Assembly: GCA_964485695.1 (NCBI GenBank)
Contig: CAZAKZ010000179.1
Span: forward strand, 1-9,780
Length of the DNA: 9,780 nucleotides
Direction: 5' to 3'
Source of the DNA: CAZAKZ01 sp964485695
GTDB lineage: Bacteria; Planctomycetota; JAFGQW01
The notes below the pieces were generated by a model, which was not told the DNA's origin, ran no database searches, and saw nothing but the letters and a program-made list of their open reading frames with translations. Positions 6,305 to 9,780 of this stretch are shown here, piece after piece (positions within the stretch are counted from its first letter, which is position 1; each line of letters starts with the position of its first letter). Both the position numbers and the translations under genes were made by a program.

Positions 6305-7753
6305 ATGGGATTTCAGACGCGAATGCGCCTCGTGGCGGCGGTCGTGGGCCTGTCGGTTGCCGCCGTGCTGGTCCTGCTCGTAATAGAACGCCTATGGGGT
6401 GGCGACCGCCGTCCGGTGAAACGCGTCCTTCTGCTCACCATCGATACGTTGCGAACCGACGCCCTGCCTTTCCACGGCAATCCGCGAGTCAAGGCTCCGA
6501 ACCTCCGGGCAATCGCCGAGCAGAACATCCTGTTCGACCATGCGTACGCCCCGACGTCGTGGACGACTCCCTCTTTCGCCTCCATCATGACGGGTCTGCA
6601 GCCGCACGTACACGGCGTGGTCCACGGCCTCTACGGGAGCTCCCGTCTGGCCGATTCGGTCCAGACCCTCGCCGAGCGGATGCAGGATGCGGGGTATCGA
6701 ACCGCGCGCATTGGTTACAACCCGTACCTCGCCATGACGGAAGCCACCCGGCGGGGTTTTCAGGAGCAGTTCTTCTACCCCAGGACCAGCAAGGACGCCA
6801 AAAAATCCAGGATTCCCGTCACTCTGGGTCCCGACGTGAGGTGTGACCAGATCAACTCGACTCCGGTGGTGACCGAACGAGCCCAAAAGTGGCTCACCGA
6901 TCACGCCGACGAGGATTTCTTTCTCTGGCTGCACTACTTTGATCCGCATGATCCTTACATCCCGCCGCGCGAGTGGTACACGGACGCTGCAGCGCGGGCG
7001 GATCTGAAGTATAACGAGTGCTGGTTCGAGAACCTCCGGGGAAAGGACCTGGATCTCACCGACGCGACCAAGACGAACTTCCACTATCTCTACGAGAGTG
7101 AGGTGCAGTACGTCGATCACGCCATCGGCCAGATTGTCAAGACGCTCAAGGAACTCAACCTGTACGACGACACCCTGATCGTGGTGACGAGCGACCACGG
7201 CGAGGAGTTCTGGGAGCACGGGATGTTCGGCCACGCCCACACCGTCTATCGGGAAGTTCTCCACGTCCCGCTCATCATCAAGCCGTCACGCCGCGTCCAG
7301 CCGAGGCGCGTGCGCCAGCCGGTTTCCGTCACCAGCGTCTACGCGACCATCCTGGCAATGTGCTCGATGGCGCGCGAGACCGACCGTGCGCTGGCGCCGT
7401 CACTCACACCCACCTGGGGCCCGGCCCCGAAGCCCGTTGTAGTTCCCTGCATCGTCGGAAGCCACAACCAGCTCGGGGAACCCCAGATCTCCATCCAGTA
7501 TGACAACTTCAAGTTCATCCGCCGGCAGGGCAGCAAGGTGGAAGAGCTCTACGACATCGCAAGCGACCCCGGCGAACAGAACAACCGGGCCGCTACCGAC
7601 GCCCCCGAGCTGGAGAAGGCGAAGAAGCTGCTCGAGGCGTATCTCGCCCGGTGCAAGAACGTCCGGGAATCGCTGAAGATACCCTGGGGCGCGCGCGTCG
7701 AACTGGACGACGAATCAAAGAAGATCCTCAAGAACCACGGGTATTTGAGATAG
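6305..7753 (+). CDS. Membrane-anchored sulfatase/alkaline-phosphatase-superfamily hydrolase
   Basis: The protein is 482 residues from ATG 6305. Residues 8-29 form an uncleaved signal anchor, so the enzyme domain likely faces the periplasm. Core motifs are LLLTIDTLRTD (D47 metal ligand), SWTTPSFASIMTG (85-97), LHYFDPHDPYIPP (209-221) and VVTSDHGEEFWEHGMFGH (D297, H298 metal ligands), then YREVLHVPLIIK and EELYDIASDPGEQNN near the end. Formylglycine sulfatases need C/S-x-P-x-R. Here the nucleophile position is Thr87 with no matching motif, so maturation by FGE or AtsB is not expected. That pattern belongs to a subgroup annotated as sulfatase but perhaps acting on phosphate esters or transferring phospho-groups; the substrate is unknown. 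The frame is open from ATG 6179, but those residues are Arg/Cys-rich and unstructured. The ribosome binding site is weak. A possible promoter (TTTCCT at 6120, TACTAT at 6143) precedes it. Confidence 0.88.
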   Translation: MGFQTRMRLVAAVVGLSVAAVLVLLVIERLWGGDRRPVKRVLLLTIDTLRTDALPFHGNPRVKAPNLRAIAEQNILFDHAYAPTSWTTPSFASIMTGLQPHVHGVVHGLYGSSRLADSVQTLAERMQDAGYRTARIGYNPYLAMTEATRRGFQEQFFYPRTSKDAKKSRIPVTLGPDVRCDQINSTPVVTERAQKWLTDHADEDFFLWLHYFDPHDPYIPPREWYTDAAARADLKYNECWFENLRGKDLDLTDATKTNFHYLYESEVQYVDHAIGQIVKTLKELNLYDDTLIVVTSDHGEEFWEHGMFGHAHTVYREVLHVPLIIKPSRRVQPRRVRQPVSVTSVYATILAMCSMARETDRALAPSLTPTWGPAPKPVVVPCIVGSHNQLGEPQISIQYDNFKFIRRQGSKVEELYDIASDPGEQNNRAATDAPELEKAKKLLEAYLARCKNVRESLKIPWGARVELDDESKKILKNHGYLR

Positions 7754-8002
7754 GCTATACCGCGGTACAGGGATAATACAATGTCGCGGCTGTTCCTGAT
7801 CGCGATAGTTGCATGTACGCTTTGCCCCATCAGCCGGGTGACAGCGAGCTACCAGGAGACTCCGCTGCCGACCCTGGCTGACCGCACGGTCCTCGACCTG
7901 GTGATTCACTTCCGGAAATTCAGGGCGTGCGAGTGGATCCACGGAAAGCGACAACCACGCGATCGTCTGCATATCGCGCGGTTGTCACTTAATACCACTG
8001 CT
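7754..8002. other. Intergenic region between convergent genes
   Basis: No supported gene. At 7755-7770 there is a near-perfect palindrome centred on TACCGCGGTA. An ATG at 7781 opens a frame whose first 22 residues (MSRLFLIAIVACTLCPISRV plus TA) look like a signal peptide. The following 50 codons match nothing I know and run through the hairpin at 7946-7990 and into the gene on the other strand. It may be the 5' remnant of a lost secreted-protein gene, with low confidence. Confidence 0.35.
7946..7990 (-). terminator. Long hairpin just past the secreted-protein gene
   Basis: An 18-position stem (7946-7963 with 7973-7990) pairs at 16 positions around a nine-base loop (7964-7972). The inner arm GCGAT-type pairing is perfect for six bases, then GACAACC/GGTTGTC for seven. 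It begins 12 bases past the minus-strand stop at 8003. The minus-strand sequence after it (GCTTTCC) has only a short T run, so it is at best a weak intrinsic terminator. It may also block transcripts from the convergent sulfatase-like gene. Confidence 0.5.
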
Positions 8003-9367
8003 TCACAGCCGCATCACGAAGGTGTCGGGCAGGTACGCGATTCCCGATGGGGCTTTGGGATCGAGGACGGCCATGGCAATCCAGAAGGGAATTCCCAGGC
8101 CGCTCGGGGGAAGAGACAGCAGGCTGAGATCCAGTTGACCCTCGGCCCCTCCCTTGGCGTCCAGGATGCCCGGCCCGGGATTCCAGATTCCTGGCAACGA
8201 ATTATTAAGGGTGGCATACGTTATTGCGTCCACGTTCAAGTTGATGTTCCGACCGTCGGAAACGGGGACGCCCGGCCGCACGCCGGAAAGGCCGCCGACC
8301 AGTCTGTACTTCCGGTTGGGAAAGCGCGGACAGCTGAGCCAGATCTTCCATTTGTGCTGGGCCAGCTTCTCCGTCTGGATGTGTTTTCCACGGGCGAAGA
8401 TTATGAATTTTGCCGTGGTCTGGGTTTTACGCACGTGGGTGGAGGTCACGGTGAACGAGGTGCGATCGATGTAATACACGTGGGTGGCTCCCGGCGAGGA
8501 GCCGAACGCCACCCAGCGCTGTTTGGCCGCGGTCTGCAGGTCGAAGTCAGAAGCTCCGAGAATCGGGTCCGTAACCGCCAGGGTGGCCAGCGTGGTGCGG
8601 CTGGTGGTTCCCTTCTTGAGCTGGTAGATGAGTTTTTGGCTGTGGAAGGGCCCTTCGATGTGTCCGTTCCTGTGGTTCTGCGGAGCACTGTAGCGGTTCG
8701 CCCAGCCTGCCCCGCCTCCCGTGGACCAGGTGGTTACAATGCCGTTGGGAGTGACCTCGAGCACCGGATACATCAAGGTGGTCTGGGTGGTGCCATCGAA
8801 GACCAGGTAGTTGCCCGTGTCGATGTTGATTTCGATGGGGCCGTTGAACTTGGCCGATCGTCCGAGCGAGAATGTGGTGAGGAAGGTGGTTACGGATCCG
8901 TTCGGGGTCACCTTGAACAGTTTCCAGTTCTTGTCACTCGCCTGGGTGCCGACCACGAGATCGCCGTCCTGATTGACGAGCACGTCATACGGAGTTTCGA
9001 AGTCCAACGTGCTAATCGTCACGGTGCTGAGCGTAGTCGTAGTCGGATTGTATTGGAAGATTCCGCCTTCGGGCGGTGGGCACGTGGGTGAGTAGGGGTC
9101 GCTGAAAAAGAAGGAGGCCTGCGAGTTGGTCTTGTACGCCCCCTGACCGCCGTTGGAGCACGGTCCCCCTTGCCACATGATGGTGGTAGTACCGGTTGTC
9201 TCGTCGATCCACAAGAAACAACTCCCATAGCAGAGCGAGGAAGGAAGCCAACAACAATCGTCTGCTATGTAGATAGCGTCGTGATAACTGTAGCTGGTGG
9301 CAAGCTGCGCCATACACGGCCCTGAAAGACCAAACGTAACGATCAAGAATACTCCGACCCGTTTCAT
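8003..9367 (-). CDS. Secreted protein with propeller-like repeats, function unknown
   Basis: The product is 454 residues. Residues 1-20 are a signal peptide (MKRVGVFLIVTFGLSGPCMA, cleavage near Q21). Residues 30-100 carry six Cys (38, 39, 46, 50, 70, 96), perhaps disulfide-bonded. The segment of about 100-330 is rich in Thr and beta strand, with repeated units such as LFKVTPNGSVTTF (150-162) and VLEVTPNGIVTTW (202-214), which resemble blades of NHL/SMP-30-like beta-propellers. The last ~110 residues (347-454) form a separate module with ILDAKGGAEGQLDL and VLDPKAPSGIAYLPDTFVMRL-type ending. I have the impression that such ends are common in secreted proteins of Planctomycetota and relatives. 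The start ATG 9367 has GAAAGG ten bases upstream on the minus strand. The frame is open 24 codons further, but the signal peptide fixes this start. Its role could be binding extracellular ligand or polymer; this is a guess. Confidence 0.8.
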   Translation of the reverse strand: MKRVGVFLIVTFGLSGPCMAQLATSYSYHDAIYIADDCCWLPSSLCYGSCFLWIDETTGTTTIMWQGGPCSNGGQGAYKTNSQASFFFSDPYSPTCPPPEGGIFQYNPTTTTLSTVTISTLDFETPYDVLVNQDGDLVVGTQASDKNWKLFKVTPNGSVTTFLTTFSLGRSAKFNGPIEINIDTGNYLVFDGTTQTTLMYPVLEVTPNGIVTTWSTGGGAGWANRYSAPQNHRNGHIEGPFHSQKLIYQLKKGTTSRTTLATLAVTDPILGASDFDLQTAAKQRWVAFGSSPGATHVYYIDRTSFTVTSTHVRKTQTTAKFIIFARGKHIQTEKLAQHKWKIWLSCPRFPNRKYRLVGGLSGVRPGVPVSDGRNINLNVDAITYATLNNSLPGIWNPGPGILDAKGGAEGQLDLSLLSLPPSGLGIPFWIAMAVLDPKAPSGIAYLPDTFVMRL

Positions 9368-9780
9368 GAGCTTTGTTCCTTTCGTGGATCGCGGTCCGTT
9401 TCTGCCCGTAGCGCCCGCAAGATCTCCTGAGTGGGGCATGACACGAGACCAGAGCCTGAAGAATCACGAAAATGGCCTGCCTTCGGTCTGGCAGGGCGCG
9501 ATGCTGTTTCATCGTGAACGCCGGAAACTCGGTTTACGCCACCCCCTCTCTGTTGCTAATGCGGACACGGTTCCTAGCGGGGGAGAACCGCGGTGAAACC
9601 GGCCGGCGTGATCGGCGTCCCGAGGTCGCCCGGGCGCAGAGTCGATTTCCAGGGCGCGTCAGAATCGTTGATCTCCCGCATGCACCATCGCAGAAATAAG
9701 AGATTAAGATATATGAGATATGTTATTTGTATTATCCAAGGACATATGTCCGGAAAATAGCCTTTGAACATGCACAAAAA
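9368..9780. other. Gene-free region with an AT-rich end
   Basis: I find no supported gene in these 413 bases. It holds the upstream region of the secreted-protein gene, without clear promoter boxes. A nested structure lies at 9464-9517: outer arms TCACGA/TCGTGA, inner arms CCTGCC (9476-9481) and GGCAGG (9490-9495) with an eight-base loop. From about 9692 to the end the sequence falls to roughly 30% G+C, with GATAT-rich stretches and a perfect 12-base palindrome GGACATATGTCC (9740-9751) that could be an operator for a gene beyond the window. Confidence 0.4.
9740..9751. repeat. Perfect 12-base palindrome in AT-rich DNA
   Basis: GGACATATGTCC reads identically on both strands. It sits in a low-GC stretch unlike the rest of the window, as an operator near a promoter often does. 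No gene that it could control is visible before the end of the window. Confidence 0.4.

Noticed and set aside
7781..9091. A 436-codon plus-strand open frame
   Set aside because: Beyond 8003 it is antisense to the secreted-protein gene, which has a signal peptide, ribosome binding site and repeats. The plus-strand translation there has no domain pattern.
9574..9777. A 67-codon minus-strand open frame
   Set aside because: It has no ribosome binding site or recognisable pattern and spans the abrupt change in base composition.
1..9780. tRNA, rRNA, CRISPR array, insertion sequence
   Set aside because: No cloverleaf, rRNA-like segment, spaced direct repeats, transposase motif or terminal inverted repeats were seen on reading both strands by eye.

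Overview
The window is a GC-rich piece of a bacterial chromosome. Strong G/C at third codon positions, a secreted protein with a signal peptide, and tightly packed operons with 4-base start/stop overlaps suggest a high-GC Gram-negative lineage. The C-terminal style of the secreted protein recalls Planctomycetota, Acidobacteriota or deltaproteobacterial relatives. I cannot place it further: there is no rRNA, tRNA or phylogenetic marker.

Layout. (1) 109-303 (+): a short ribbon-helix-helix-like protein. It ends one base before the end of a convergent three-gene operon. (2) 2900-305 (-): a stand-alone RCK_C (TrkA-C) domain protein, a PLP-dependent aromatic-L-amino-acid-type decarboxylase, and an EamA/DMT transporter, joined by two 4-base overlaps (ATGA, GTGA). 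This reads as one unit: a gating-type domain, amine production, and a likely exporter. (3) 3095-4565 (+): a very small single-span membrane protein, then two tandem ThiE/TenI-family genes. (4) 4897-4556 (-): a pterin-4a-carbinolamine dehydratase, overlapping the second ThiE-like gene tail to tail. (5) 5094-6110 (+): a tRNA-dihydrouridine synthase, DusB-like. (6) 6305-7753 (+): a membrane-anchored sulfatase-superfamily hydrolase with Thr where sulfatases carry Cys or Ser. (7) 9367-8003 (-): a secreted protein with propeller-like repeats, ending just before a long hairpin at 7946-7990. (8) 9368-9780: no gene; the last ~90 bases are abruptly AT-rich.

The most interesting signal is at 3095-3274. 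The small membrane protein seems to stop at a TGA after 30 codons. That TGA is followed, 13 bases on, by a perfect 6-bp stem with a GGTCC loop, placed much like the SECIS element of E. coli fdhF. The same frame stays open for 28 more codons, places a Cys five residues after the TGA, and ends exactly on a GTGA overlap with the thiE reading frame. I infer a 59-residue membrane-anchored selenoprotein (Sec31, Cys36) cotranscribed with the two thiamin-family genes. Ordinary gene calling would miss it or cut it to 30 residues.

The two thiamin-family genes look functionally split. The first keeps both Mg-binding Asp positions of thiamin phosphate synthase. The second lacks one of them but has the Ser-x-His typical of TenI.
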